Assembly (NCBI GenBank): GCA_030583665.1
Contig: CP129469.1
Location: 1,116,001 to 1,180,000, forward strand
Reading direction: 5' to 3'
Length of the DNA stretch: 64,000 bases
Source of the DNA: Candidatus Jettenia sp. AMX2
GTDB taxonomy: Bacteria; Planctomycetota; Brocadiia; Brocadiales; Brocadiaceae
The notes under the pieces were generated by a model. The model was not told the DNA's origin. It made no database searches and saw only the letters and a program-made list of their open reading frames with translations. Of the stretch, positions 7,111-16,112 are shown piece after piece (within the stretch, counting starts at the first letter, position 1; every line of letters starts with the position of its first letter). A program made the translations under genes and the position numbers.

Positions 7111-9408
7111 ATGACAAGGAGAACCAAGCCTTTCAGGGTACTTACAGCCGTTTTACTTACAACATTACCAATTAACATGTTTCTGATTTACCAGGAAGAT
7201 AGAAAGGGATTTGCAGACTGTGCCAGGCAGGGTGAAGTCAGGCAGCATGATTTTTCTGAACAATTACATTTTAACGATCCGGCATCCTGGTGCTTAAAAC
7301 CGGAGTTTGAAATCAAAATTTTTCAATCGGAAAAACAGGAGATAGTACAGAATATAGGGAAAATTCAGATACCTTTTATAGCCAACGAAGGTCAGACTGA
7401 TGAACAAGTAGCTTTTTACACAGGATATTCCGGCGGAAAAGTATTTGTGACGAAAGACGGAGAAATTGTTTACTTATTCAATCATGATCCGCAATTGGCG
7501 GGGATTGTTCTGAAAGAGAAACTTATAGGAAAAAAAATTTCATCTGTAAAAGGGGAACAAGAAGCAATCACGAAGGTTTGTTATTTGAAAGGACAGGATG
7601 TTTCCGGCTGGAGGTCAGGCATTTCCGTTTTTGACAGCGTAAATCTTGGTGAAGTTTATGAGGGGGTAGAACTAAAACTGATGGTGCGGGGTAATACTAT
7701 CGAAAAGTGTTTTTTCATAGGGCCAGGAGGAGATCCCGGTACGATACAGCAAAGTCTTGACGGGGTATATGCCTTAAAGGTAAATGAAAAAGGGCAGCTT
7801 GAGGCAAAGACAACACAAGGGTTTGTTTCTTTTACAAAACCTGTTGCATATCAGGAAATAGATGGTAAAAGGGTTGAAGTTGGATGTAAATATGTGGTTC
7901 GCGAACCTTCATTTCTTAAAGAGGTAACGCAAGAAGCGAATAAGCACGATGGAGACGGATATCATTTTACTTACGGCTTTTGTGTCTCATCCTACGATAA
8001 AACACGTGAACTTGTTATTGACCCTCTCCTGGCATCTACCTATTTGGGAGGTTCTGCTGCTGATTATATAAGCTCTATAGCAATAGATACCGAAGGCAAT
8101 ATTTATGCAGCAGGAGGAACTTTATCATCAGATTTTCCGGCAACGGCAGGTGCATATGATACCCACTTTAACAAGCGGTATGATGCATTTATTGTAAAAA
8201 CCAACAGCGACTTAACAGAGCTTCTTGGCGCTACCTATTTAGGCGGATCTTTTGACGATTATGGCTATCCGGTCGCCATAGACACTGATGGAAATATTTA
8301 CGTGGCAGGAACTACCAGATCAACTGATTTCCCGGTGACTGCCGGTGCTTATCAGACTTCTATCAATGGTTATGTTGATACATTTATAGCAAAGTTGAAT
8401 AGTGACCTGACAAAACTGCTTGCTTCTACCTTTTTGGGTGGAGCTTATTACGATTACGGCAATGCTCTGGCAATAGATGCGGATAAAAATATCTATGTGG
8501 GGGGGTATACCGATTCATCTGATTTCCCAACATCACCGGATGCCTATGATACGGCATTTAAAAATTCTTATGCAGTTTTTTTGTCAAAACTGGACAATAA
8601 TTTGACCGGTCTTCAGGCGTCTACCTACCTGGGCGGATCATCCGATGATCGTGCTTATTCGATAGCGTTAGACCGTTGGGGAAATGTCTATATAACAGGA
8701 AAGACTTCATCGTCCGATTTTCCAACAACTGCACGTGTTTATGATAATTCGTATAATGGTTTTGGCGGAGATGCCTTCGTCTCAAGGCTTAACGGTAACC
8801 TGACAAGGCTCCTCTCTTCCACCTATCTAGGTGGATCTTCCGGGGATGAAGGCACCTCGTTAGCTATTGATATAAGAGGAAATGTGTACGTTACCGGCAA
8901 AACTGCATCGTTTGATTTTCCGACAACGCCAAATGCCTATAGTACTTCTTTCCGCGGAGGTAGTTCTGATGCCTTTGTATCGTTACTTGAGGGGAGTTTA
9001 GCAAATCTCATTTCCTCAACCTTCCTGGGTGGATCCTCCGGAGAGAATGGCAGTTTTATTGCCCTGGATTCCGAAGGGAGTGTCTATGTAACTGGCAACA
9101 CTTCTTCATCGGACTTCCCGACGACTCCTGGTGCTTTTGATAATTCCTATAATAACGGGGGAGATGTATTTATTTCAAGATTCGATGTCGGGTTGTCCAG
9201 ACTTCTGTCGTCCACGTATCTGGGAGGCTCCGCTGGAGAAGAAGGCAGTTCCCTGGCCATAGATTTCTCTGGAAATATCTATGTGGCCGGCAAGACTACT
9301 TCTTCTGATTTTCCGGTAATTCAGGGTGCTTACGATACTTTATACGGAGGGTTTGGCGGAGATGCCTTTCTTTCAAGGTTCAATATGAAAGAATCCGTTA
9401 ACAAATAA
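7111..9408 (+). CDS. Secreted SBBP-type beta-propeller repeat protein
   Basis: A 765-residue protein with a basic start and a hydrophobic stretch (VLTAVLLTTLPINMFLI) that looks like a signal peptide. Residues about 85-305 form an N-terminal domain with the IPFIANEGQ motif found ahead of such propellers (DUF7948-like). From about 307 to the end there are seven consecutive repeats, each beginning with a variant of STYLGGS and containing IAID..GNIYV and SSDFP..; seven units would close a seven-bladed propeller. No LPXTG, PEP-CTERM or T9SS tail is visible at the C-terminus. The repeats are conserved enough at DNA level to suggest internal duplication. Function is unknown; surface or S-layer-associated binding is possible. 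Confidence 0.85.
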   Translation: MTRRTKPFRVLTAVLLTTLPINMFLIYQEDRKGFADCARQGEVRQHDFSEQLHFNDPASWCLKPEFEIKIFQSEKQEIVQNIGKIQIPFIANEGQTDEQVAFYTGYSGGKVFVTKDGEIVYLFNHDPQLAGIVLKEKLIGKKISSVKGEQEAITKVCYLKGQDVSGWRSGISVFDSVNLGEVYEGVELKLMVRGNTIEKCFFIGPGGDPGTIQQSLDGVYALKVNEKGQLEAKTTQGFVSFTKPVAYQEIDGKRVEVGCKYVVREPSFLKEVTQEANKHDGDGYHFTYGFCVSSYDKTRELVIDPLLASTYLGGSAADYISSIAIDTEGNIYAAGGTLSSDFPATAGAYDTHFNKRYDAFIVKTNSDLTELLGATYLGGSFDDYGYPVAIDTDGNIYVAGTTRSTDFPVTAGAYQTSINGYVDTFIAKLNSDLTKLLASTFLGGAYYDYGNALAIDADKNIYVGGYTDSSDFPTSPDAYDTAFKNSYAVFLSKLDNNLTGLQASTYLGGSSDDRAYSIALDRWGNVYITGKTSSSDFPTTARVYDNSYNGFGGDAFVSRLNGNLTRLLSSTYLGGSSGDEGTSLAIDIRGNVYVTGKTASFDFPTTPNAYSTSFRGGSSDAFVSLLEGSLANLISSTFLGGSSGENGSFIALDSEGSVYVTGNTSSSDFPTTPGAFDNSYNNGGDVFISRFDVGLSRLLSSTYLGGSAGEEGSSLAIDFSGNIYVAGKTTSSDFPVIQGAYDTLYGGFGGDAFLSRFNMKESVNK

Positions 9409-9509
9409 AAACGAAAGCCGTCATGCCGGTTTTAGAAAAAAGCGACTACGTTTTGACTACCGTTGGAGAAAACAGACAAACACCTATTACCTGGAACCCT
9501 TGATTTAAT

Positions 9510-9583
9510 TGGCTGGGGAACTAGGATTCGAACCTAGACTAAATGATCCAGAGTCATTTGTGCTACCGTTACACTATTCCCCA
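9510..9583 (-). tRNA. tRNA-Gln (anticodon CUG)
   Basis: The minus strand folds into a full cloverleaf of 74 nt with an encoded CCA end (9510-9512). The acceptor stem is TGGGGAA/TTCCCCA, the D stem GTG/CAC, the anticodon stem AATGA/TCATT with loop CTCTGGA giving anticodon CUG, and the T arm CTAGG-TTCGAAT-CCTAG. The weak U1-A72 acceptor pair is typical of glutamine tRNAs. Confidence 0.97.
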
Positions 9584-9758
9584 AAATAACAAGGATGAAA
9601 TTGCCCGAACAATTTACATTTTGAAGCATAACCAGTAATTCTATAAAAAAGCAAAAACTGGTCATTTCAAAACGTATCAACTGTATCAACCAGACAACAT
9701 ATGTTACAATTTCTTCTTTGATTAGTCAAGGTTTAAGATAGGTATGATGAGAAAATTC

Positions 9759-9787
9759 TTGACCCAGGAGTGATATTCTTTTAAAAT
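9759..9787 (+). promoter_or_regulatory. Sigma-70-type promoter for the zinc-ribbon gene
   Basis: TTGACC (-35), 17-bp spacer, TAAAAT (-10); five of six matches in each box. The predicted start is near 9794, about 58 nt before the ATG at 9852. The rest of 9584-9851 shows no gene. Confidence 0.6.
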
Positions 9788-9851
9788 TTTAGAAAAAGCA
9801 AGTATCATGAAGAAAAACATTTTTGTAACAGAAGTTTAAGGAGATTCTGCA

Positions 9852-10172
9852 ATGAGTAAGGCAAAATGCCCCGGTAGTATAAGAAACGCAACCCCTACGC
9901 CTATTGAACGTAAATGTCATAATTGTGGGGTTATTTTGGAAATGTGGAGCGATGAGGAAAAGACAGATTGCTATAAATGTGGCACGACTATTTTCAAAGA
10001 TAAGGTACCAACATGCGTTGAATGGTGTAAATCAGCAGAGGAGTGTATGGGAGATATTCTTGATGTAAAGAAAATCCAGGAGGAGGCCAAAAAGCGGGCG
10101 GCTGCTGATGGGGATCCCAAATTTGTTGAGAAAGTCTCAGACATGATAAAAAAGAAGAGAGAAGGCAACTAG
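9852..10172 (+). CDS. Small zinc-ribbon protein
   Basis: A 106-residue cytoplasmic protein. Two CxxC pairs (KCHNCG and CYKCG) about 19 residues apart form a probable zinc ribbon, followed by a CVEWCKSAEECMG signature and a charged helical tail. I recall the same architecture (KCPGS, zinc ribbon, C.EWC..A.EC.G) as the N-terminal or free-standing part of proteins often annotated as HD phosphohydrolases; no HD domain is present here. It appears to be transcribed alone from the promoter at 9759-9787; the next gene starts 153 bp further on. Function unknown. Confidence 0.75.
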   Translation: MSKAKCPGSIRNATPTPIERKCHNCGVILEMWSDEEKTDCYKCGTTIFKDKVPTCVEWCKSAEECMGDILDVKKIQEEAKKRAAADGDPKFVEKVSDMIKKKREGN

Positions 10173-10325
10173 TGCTTCCTTGCAATAAAAACGAAATTAT
10201 AGACCACCGTAGAATTATGAAAAAATACAAGCTTTCCGGTACAATGCATAGTATTGACACGGTATGCAATTCAACACTCGTTGGAAACCCGTTTTTTTAG
10301 TCCATGACCAGGCAAAAATTATTTT

Positions 10326-11396
10326 GTGCAAGAAAAAGATCCCCGCTACAACACAGCAGACATTCGCACGTCATCCCTTTCTCCGTTTTTTAACGCACCG
10401 CTACAAAAATATGTATTAATGATACGCCCTGGCGCACTTGGTGATGTTATTGTTACCTTACCAACCTTCAGCGCTATTCGCAGGTATTTTCAGGGATCAC
10501 ACATTGAGGTAATGGGTTCTACGTCCTTTCTGGAAATTGTAAAAGGGCGTTTTTATGCTGATACTATTAGCCGGTTTGATCAGGCGGATATGGCTGCCTT
10601 CTTTGTTAAAGATATTCAAATATCTGAAACGATAAAAAAGAGGTTCAGCGCTATGGATGTCATTATTTCATTTGCCATGGATAAAGAGCATATAATGATT
10701 ACACGTCTGGAAACTACAGGGGCAAGGCATGTTATTCAGTATAGCCCCTTTCCACCCGATGGTGAAAGGATTCATATAACAGACCATTTCCTTAAGTTTC
10801 TGGATTTGCTGGGGATACCGTATGACAGTAAGATTCCTGAACTATTTCTGCAAAAGGAAGATAGACTTTTCGCTGATAATTTTATAAAAGACAGGGTTGA
10901 TACTTCTAAAAGATTGTTGGTTGCAGTTCATCCCGGAAGTGGCGGTCAGAAAAAATGCTGGCCGGTGAAACGTTTTGCCGGACTGATCAGCAGGCTGGAG
11001 GAGGAAATGGATGCATGTGTTTTTGTCATTTCAGGTCCGGCAGACAATGAGATTATTGAGAGGCTCAGGGGGGAAATTAGAAAGGATCTTATTATGGTTG
11101 AAAGACTTTCTATACCCTGTTTAGCTGCGGTAATAAAACAGTGTAATCTTTTTATCGGTAATGATTCCGGCGTTACCCATTTAGCGGCTGCCACAGGAAC
11201 TGACACGATCGCAATCTTCGGGCCAACAGATCCCGTTATATGGGGGCCTCGCGGAGAACAGATAGAGATACTTTACCATCGTTTACCTTGCAGTCCTTGT
11301 TTGCCAGATAAAAGGAAGAATTGTACATTGCAAGCCTGCCTGGAAAACATCACCGTTGATGATGTTATTCAGAAAATAAGGTTGCATCATGGATGA
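10326..11396 (+). CDS. Glycosyltransferase family 9 (heptosyltransferase-like)
   Basis: Up to 356 residues with the GT9 two-Rossmann layout. The N-terminal signature MIRPGALGDVIVTLP begins at residue 32. The C-terminal nucleotide-sugar domain shows VAVHPGSGGQKKCWP, CNLFIGNDSGVTHLAAA and IAIFGPTDP. Family members transfer ADP-heptose or related sugars to lipid A core at the cytoplasmic face of the inner membrane. No other LPS genes are near. The GTG start at 10326 gives 31 extra N-terminal residues; an ATG at 10419 starts exactly at the conserved motif and is the alternative. The exact sugar donor cannot be read from the sequence. Confidence 0.88.
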   Translation: MQEKDPRYNTADIRTSSLSPFFNAPLQKYVLMIRPGALGDVIVTLPTFSAIRRYFQGSHIEVMGSTSFLEIVKGRFYADTISRFDQADMAAFFVKDIQISETIKKRFSAMDVIISFAMDKEHIMITRLETTGARHVIQYSPFPPDGERIHITDHFLKFLDLLGIPYDSKIPELFLQKEDRLFADNFIKDRVDTSKRLLVAVHPGSGGQKKCWPVKRFAGLISRLEEEMDACVFVISGPADNEIIERLRGEIRKDLIMVERLSIPCLAAVIKQCNLFIGNDSGVTHLAAATGTDTIAIFGPTDPVIWGPRGEQIEILYHRLPCSPCLPDKRKNCTLQACLENITVDDVIQKIRLHHG

Positions 11397-11449
11397 GTGT
11401 TTGAAAATGATATTTGTTTTTGTGATGTCGGGAGTAAAAAGTTTTTAGA

Positions 11450-11478
11450 TTGACTGGCTTATTATGGTTTCATATACT
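11450..11478 (+). promoter_or_regulatory. Sigma-70-type promoter for the deoxyhypusine-synthase-like gene
   Basis: TTGACT (-35), 17-bp spacer, TATACT (-10); five of six matches in each box. The predicted start is near 11485, about 48 nt upstream of the ATG at 11533. Confidence 0.65.
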
Positions 11479-11532
11479 TTCACCTTATTTTTGCTTTACT
11501 TTGAAAATCCATGGAATGAAAGATAAATATCT

Positions 11533-12618
11533 ATGCTAAAAAAATCAAAACAGTGTCAGTTACAACACAAATACCTGCGTAAGCCAAGGATATTACCCCA
11601 GATGCTGAGAAAGAGTATGAAGGTCAAAGATCTGGTTGACGAATACAGTCGGTCAGGGGCATTTAACGCGGGAAGGCTGGCGGAGGCGTGCAAGCTTTAC
11701 TGTCATATGATAGATAAGGAAGCTACAATTACCGTAACCCTTTCCGGTGCGATGTCACCAACCGGAATGGGAGGGGTACTCATAACGCTTATGGAAAAAG
11801 GTTTTATAGATTGTATTATTTCTACAGGCGCGAATCTTTATCATGATCTTCATTTTGCTTTAAACCTTCCGGTACATCAGGGAGATTTTAGGGTAGATGA
11901 TACAGAATTGTATAAGGCAGGTATTGAACGTATTTACGATATTTTTATTACGGATGAGATTCTCCTTAAGACTGATAAGTTTATTCAGGATGTTGCTCAT
12001 AAAATTCCCGCAGATAATCCTATTTCTACTGCGGACTTCCATTATAGCTTAGGTAACGCTGTTTTAACAGATACCCCTTCACCTCATCTGAGTTTTGTAG
12101 CGCAGGCTGCAAGGTACAATGTGCCTGTATTTGTTTCTTCTCCGGGCGATTCATCAATCGGGATGAATCTCTCTTATCTGAAACTTATGGGTAAAGGTAT
12201 TATTATCGATACAGACCTTGATGTTCTTCAATCAACAGCAATTATCTTCAAAAGTAAAAAGAACGGCGTGTTGAGTATTGGGGGAGGTTCTCCAAAGAAT
12301 TTTTATATGCAGACACAACCAACCCTGGCGCAAATACTTGACATCGGTAAAGGAGGGCATGATTATTTTATCCAGCTTACAACTGATGCACCACATTGGG
12401 GAGGGCTCTCAGGGGCAACGCCATCAGAGGCTATATCATGGGGAAAGATACGCAGTGAAGAAGTAAAAAATCATGTAGTTGTTTATAGCGATGCTACAAT
12501 AACAATGCCTCTTATTGCAAGTTACGCCATATCAGAAAGAAAACCATGTAAGAAAAAACATCTCTATCGTTACCTGCCGGATTATGTGAAAAGTTTAAAA
12601 AGAAATGTTAAGAAATAG
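11533..12618 (+). CDS. Deoxyhypusine synthase family protein
   Basis: A 361-residue protein of the deoxyhypusine synthase fold, with NAD-binding segments such as TLSGAMSPTGMGG and ISTGANLYHD and the catalytic block EAISWGKIR, where K305 aligns with the active-site lysine (K329) of the human enzyme. Eukaryotic and archaeal enzymes transfer the aminobutyl group of spermidine to eIF5A/aIF5A. Bacteria lack that substrate, and some bacterial homologues have been shown to make homospermidine, so a polyamine role is more likely. Transcribed alone, apparently from the promoter at 11450-11478. It lies directly before the dnaA region but has no obvious link to replication. Confidence 0.85.
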   Translation: MLKKSKQCQLQHKYLRKPRILPQMLRKSMKVKDLVDEYSRSGAFNAGRLAEACKLYCHMIDKEATITVTLSGAMSPTGMGGVLITLMEKGFIDCIISTGANLYHDLHFALNLPVHQGDFRVDDTELYKAGIERIYDIFITDEILLKTDKFIQDVAHKIPADNPISTADFHYSLGNAVLTDTPSPHLSFVAQAARYNVPVFVSSPGDSSIGMNLSYLKLMGKGIIIDTDLDVLQSTAIIFKSKKNGVLSIGGGSPKNFYMQTQPTLAQILDIGKGGHDYFIQLTTDAPHWGGLSGATPSEAISWGKIRSEEVKNHVVVYSDATITMPLIASYAISERKPCKKKHLYRYLPDYVKSLKRNVKK

Positions 12619-13039
12619 ATTTTTCTCCAGGAAAAAATCCAATAATTGCAGCGTTTACTTATCGTGTAGGGGCGAAGCATTTTGTCCAATTGGGCATGAG
12701 TATAACCACCAATTATTGCTACAAGACATAAAAAAATCCTTGCCTCAATCGAATGTAAGATGATATCACCTGCCCATACCTGAATTCGGATACATGATCT
12801 TCACATTACTCCATAAAACGGACATCTCGTATACCACTCATCTATTAGATTTTTGAAAAAATTGCATCACTAAGATAAGTTAACAATAGGGCAATCCCAT
12901 CAGGAAATTAAAATCTCAGAAACAGGTTATTAACATTATAAAATACATAATGTAAAACAAATGAACAATGATGTAAGTGACATTATAATAAATATATATA
13001 GCATGATAACGATATATTTATTAACGAATAATCAACAAG

Positions 13040-13048
13040 TTATCCACA
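13040..13048 (+). promoter_or_regulatory. DnaA box
   Basis: Exact match to the consensus TTATCCACA, 376 bp upstream of the dnaA start, inside an AT-rich stretch. Confidence 0.6.
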
Positions 13049-13334
13049 TATTTATAAGTCAACAGGTGATAGAAGTTTCATCAAAACAGGTAAATTACCA
13101 TCTTGAAAAAAAAATACCATAATGTTTTGTATATCTAAGTTTCAGATTAATAAAAGATTACAATGATTGTTTATGTTTTATACAAAGAATGTATGGGTAA
13201 ATAATTTTTTATGGAAATTTATTTATTATTCCCATAGTTGTTTTTGTTTTTTTTAATTACATTATTCAATGAAGTGTTACGTACGTATTTGTTACATGCC
13301 AAAAACATTTTAAAAAATTGAATTTCTTTTTTTT

Positions 13335-13363
13335 TTGACAGCTATAAAACCTTCTGCTAATAT
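13335..13363 (+). promoter_or_regulatory. Sigma-70-type promoter for dnaA
   Basis: A perfect TTGACA (-35), 17-bp spacer, then TAATAT as a weak -10. The predicted start is near 13370, about 55 nt upstream of the dnaA ATG. Confidence 0.5.
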
Positions 13364-13423
13364 CGCCTTCCTTCAAGTACAATTTTTAATCCATTTCAAA
13401 ACTAATTTAATCAAGGGGTAGTA

Positions 13424-14770
13424 ATGGAATCTTGCATAAAAATCTGGGATGATGTTTTACAAAATATCAGGGAAAAAGTGGGCCCATTGCGATTTAATTT
13501 GTGGTTTAAAAATACCAGACTTGAATCTTTGGATGATAATTATGCGAACATTCTGGTACCAAATGTATTTACCCAGGTTTGGCTCCAGGAGAATTTTTCT
13601 GGCATTCTGAGAGAGGGTATCGGGAGGTTAGTAAATAATAATGAACTCAATGTAAGGTTCTCAATTTTAAATAATGGTGGAGAAAATGCATTATCAGTTC
13701 CAATTGTCTCTTTGCCGGACAAGAAGGTTGAAGATAATAAAAAACATTTACCCTTTAACAGGATTTTGAAACTAGAAGATTTTATTGTCGGACCGAATAA
13801 CAGGCTCGCATATACCGCGGCACTTGAGATGATTAATGACAGGTGTCCTGCTTTTAACCCGCTTTTTATTCATGGTCCTGTTGGTGTCGGAAAAACTCAT
13901 ATTCTCCAGGGTGTTTGGAACCGGGTTAAGGAAGAGCAGGATACCAACGCTGTTTATATGCCGGCAGAAAAGTGGACAAATGAATTTATTTATTCATTGC
14001 AAAAAGGGAAGATGGAGACCTTCCGGCAGAAATACAGGAATGTGGAAATGTTTCTCATTGACGATGTTCATTTTCTTTCCAATAAACAGGGTGTGCAGGA
14101 AGAGTTTTTACACACCTTTAATGCGTTATATGAACTGAATAAGAAGATCATCTTCGCAAGTGACGCACATCCAAAAATGATTGCTCAGCTGAAGGAAAAT
14201 CTTGCCAGCCGTTTTATGTCTGGTATGGTTACCAGAATAGATAAGCCTGGTTATCCAATGAGGCTTTTGATCCTGAGATCAAAAGCTGCAAAATTTGATA
14301 TACATTTTCCTGAAGAAGTTCTGCAATTCATTGCGGAGAAGTTTAACGATAATGTGCGGGAAGTTGAAAGCGCATTGACAACGTTATCGGCGCATGCCCG
14401 GTTTAATGAAAGAAAAATCGACTTGCAACTTGCCAGTGAGGTTCTGGGTGAATTCTTTTGTAGTGAAGGAAAAATTATAAAGGCCGATGAGATAGAAGAA
14501 GAAGTAATAGCGTATTTCAATATTTCACGGAACGAACTTCATTCAAGTAAAAAAATGAAATCTGTTTCATTCCCCCGCCAGGTATGTATGTATTTGATGA
14601 AAACACTTCTTAATTGGTCGTATCAGCAAATTGGAAATTATTTTGGCAGCAAAAAACATTCTACGGTGATGTTTGCTATTAAAAAAATTAAAGAACAGAT
14701 TGAGAATGATAAACAATTTAAGGTGTTTCTTGAGATGCTTACAGAAAGGATTAAGAAACAGAAAAGATAA
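13424..14770 (+). CDS. dnaA: Chromosomal replication initiator DnaA
   Basis: A 448-residue DnaA with all domains. Domain I is at residues 1-80 (IWDDVLQNIREKVG start); a short linker follows; the AAA+ domain has Walker A GPVGVGKTH near residue 150 and Walker B FLIDDVHFL near 208. Domain IV has the DNA-binding signature IGNYFGSKKHSTVMFAIKKI near residues 406-425. DnaA binds boxes at oriC and opens the duplex. The usual partner dnaN is not adjacent; the M24 peptidase follows 40 bp downstream. The start ATG follows AAGGGG at a good distance. Confidence 0.97.
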   Translation: MESCIKIWDDVLQNIREKVGPLRFNLWFKNTRLESLDDNYANILVPNVFTQVWLQENFSGILREGIGRLVNNNELNVRFSILNNGGENALSVPIVSLPDKKVEDNKKHLPFNRILKLEDFIVGPNNRLAYTAALEMINDRCPAFNPLFIHGPVGVGKTHILQGVWNRVKEEQDTNAVYMPAEKWTNEFIYSLQKGKMETFRQKYRNVEMFLIDDVHFLSNKQGVQEEFLHTFNALYELNKKIIFASDAHPKMIAQLKENLASRFMSGMVTRIDKPGYPMRLLILRSKAAKFDIHFPEEVLQFIAEKFNDNVREVESALTTLSAHARFNERKIDLQLASEVLGEFFCSEGKIIKADEIEEEVIAYFNISRNELHSSKKMKSVSFPRQVCMYLMKTLLNWSYQQIGNYFGSKKHSTVMFAIKKIKEQIENDKQFKVFLEMLTERIKKQKR

Positions 14771-14810
14771 GGCCAGGTCTTCAGTATCTTTTTGATGATC
14801 TTGTTTTGTT

Positions 14811-15863
14811 ATGGATAAACTGAATACATTAAAGAAAAAATTAAAGGAAGAAAAGGTTGATGGTTTTTTAGTTACCAACGAAATAAATATTCGTTATATT
14901 ACGGGATTTACCGGTTCGGAAAGTATTCTCTTCATTACACCAGAGAATGATTATTTATTTACTGATTTCCGCTATATTGAACAGGCCAGGCTTGATGTTC
15001 CCTGGGTTAAGATCGTAGAAAGAAAAGTCTCATTAGTAAAAACAATATGCAGGATATTAAAATATCTGAATATCAAGAAGCTCTATGTTGAGCCATCTTA
15101 CCTAACCTTGACTCAGTACAACGAAATAAAAAAAGGAGTAAAGGGTATTCATATTCTATCCGGGCAAGGGAGTATTGAAAAATACCGGAAGCTGAAAACG
15201 CCCGAAGAAATCAAAAAAATACAGGAAGCGATTACTATTGCTGAAAGGGCATACCATGTGGTAAGAGAAAAAATAAAAGTGGGTATGTCAGAAAAAAACC
15301 TAGCAGATATTTTGGAATTTGAAATAAGAAAACAGGGCGGGGAGAGAAGTGCATTTGAAATTATTTGTGCTGCTGGTTCGCATGCCTCGCAACCGCATGC
15401 CCGCGCAACGAATAAAAAAATACAGGCAAAAGATATGGTCTTAATCGATTGGGGTGCCTGTTTTCAGTTTTATAATTCAGACTTGACAAGGATTATATTT
15501 ACAGATAAAATATCCCCGAAATTAAAGGAAATTTATGGTATCGTTGTTAATGCCCAGGCAATTGCTATCAATTGTGTAAAACCAGGGGTAATGGCAAAAG
15601 ATGTCGATTCTGCAGCCAGGAATTATATAGAAAAAGAAGGATATGGAAAGAGTTTCGGGCATGGCCTAGGGCATGGCATCGGCCTTGAAGTTCATGAAGG
15701 ACCGGTGATTAACAAAAGAAGCAGGGAAAAATTAAAAGAAGGAATGGTGTTTACCATCGAACCAGGAATTTACATACCGGGGTGGGGAGGTGTTCGTATA
15801 GAAGATATAATTTTAGTTACCGCAAACGGGTGTAAGGTCTTAAGTAACTTGTCAATGAAATAA
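14811..15863 (+). CDS. M24 family Xaa-Pro aminopeptidase
   Basis: A 350-residue enzyme with an N-terminal creatinase-like domain (DGFLVTNEINIRYITGFTG) and a C-terminal pita-bread catalytic domain. The dinuclear metal site can be read: two Asp in DWGACFQFYNSDLT, His in GHGLGHGIGLEVHE, and Glu in TIEPGIY and VRIEDI. It removes N-terminal residues preceding proline in the cytoplasm. Placement just before accB/accC is common in bacteria, but the elongation factor P gene often found between them is absent here. The stop lies within a 15-bp perfect hairpin. Confidence 0.9.
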   Translation: MDKLNTLKKKLKEEKVDGFLVTNEINIRYITGFTGSESILFITPENDYLFTDFRYIEQARLDVPWVKIVERKVSLVKTICRILKYLNIKKLYVEPSYLTLTQYNEIKKGVKGIHILSGQGSIEKYRKLKTPEEIKKIQEAITIAERAYHVVREKIKVGMSEKNLADILEFEIRKQGGERSAFEIICAAGSHASQPHARATNKKIQAKDMVLIDWGACFQFYNSDLTRIIFTDKISPKLKEIYGIVVNAQAIAINCVKPGVMAKDVDSAARNYIEKEGYGKSFGHGLGHGIGLEVHEGPVINKRSREKLKEGMVFTIEPGIYIPGWGGVRIEDIILVTANGCKVLSNLSMK

Positions 15864-15883
15864 ACTAAAGTTTATTTCATTGA
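15852..15883. terminator. Perfect AU-rich hairpin spanning a stop codon
   Basis: 15-bp perfect arms (TCAATGAAATAAACT / AGTTTATTTCATTGA) with a 2-nt loop. The peptidase stop codon (15861-15863) lies in the left arm. Possibly a bidirectional or 3'-end-stabilising structure; it lacks a G/C-rich stem and a clean U-run. The following 230 bp up to accB show no gene. Confidence 0.45.
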
Positions 15884-16112
15884 TATCAATAAAATCATCA
15901 TACTTGCGCGAATATCATAGCTTGTTTATAAAAACACAAAGCAGTTTTACCCATCATTTCACCCAGTCTTTTTTCTTTTCATAGTTAAACATACTATTAA
16001 GAGTATAAATATTGTAAAAGCTTGAATACTCTAAAGTAATAATGACAGATTTATTTGCTGGCTTTCCTGGTTTAATAATTAAAAACGAAACTCCACAAAG
16101 GAACAATTAATA

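Larger units (their letters stand above)
12619..13423. other. Non-coding AT-rich region before dnaA, candidate oriC
   Basis: 805 bp without a gene, becoming strongly AT-rich from about 12890 onward. It contains one perfect DnaA box (TTATCCACA, 13040-13048), a one-mismatch box (TTATACAAA, 13178-13186), the AT-rich run AATAAATATATATAG near 12989-13003 and T-tracts just before the dnaA promoter. Location beside dnaA supports an origin; the small number of clear DnaA boxes keeps this tentative. Confidence 0.5.

Noticed and set aside
10254-10282. TTGACA at 10254 as promoter of the GT9 gene.
   Set aside because: No acceptable -10 element at 16-18 bp downstream.
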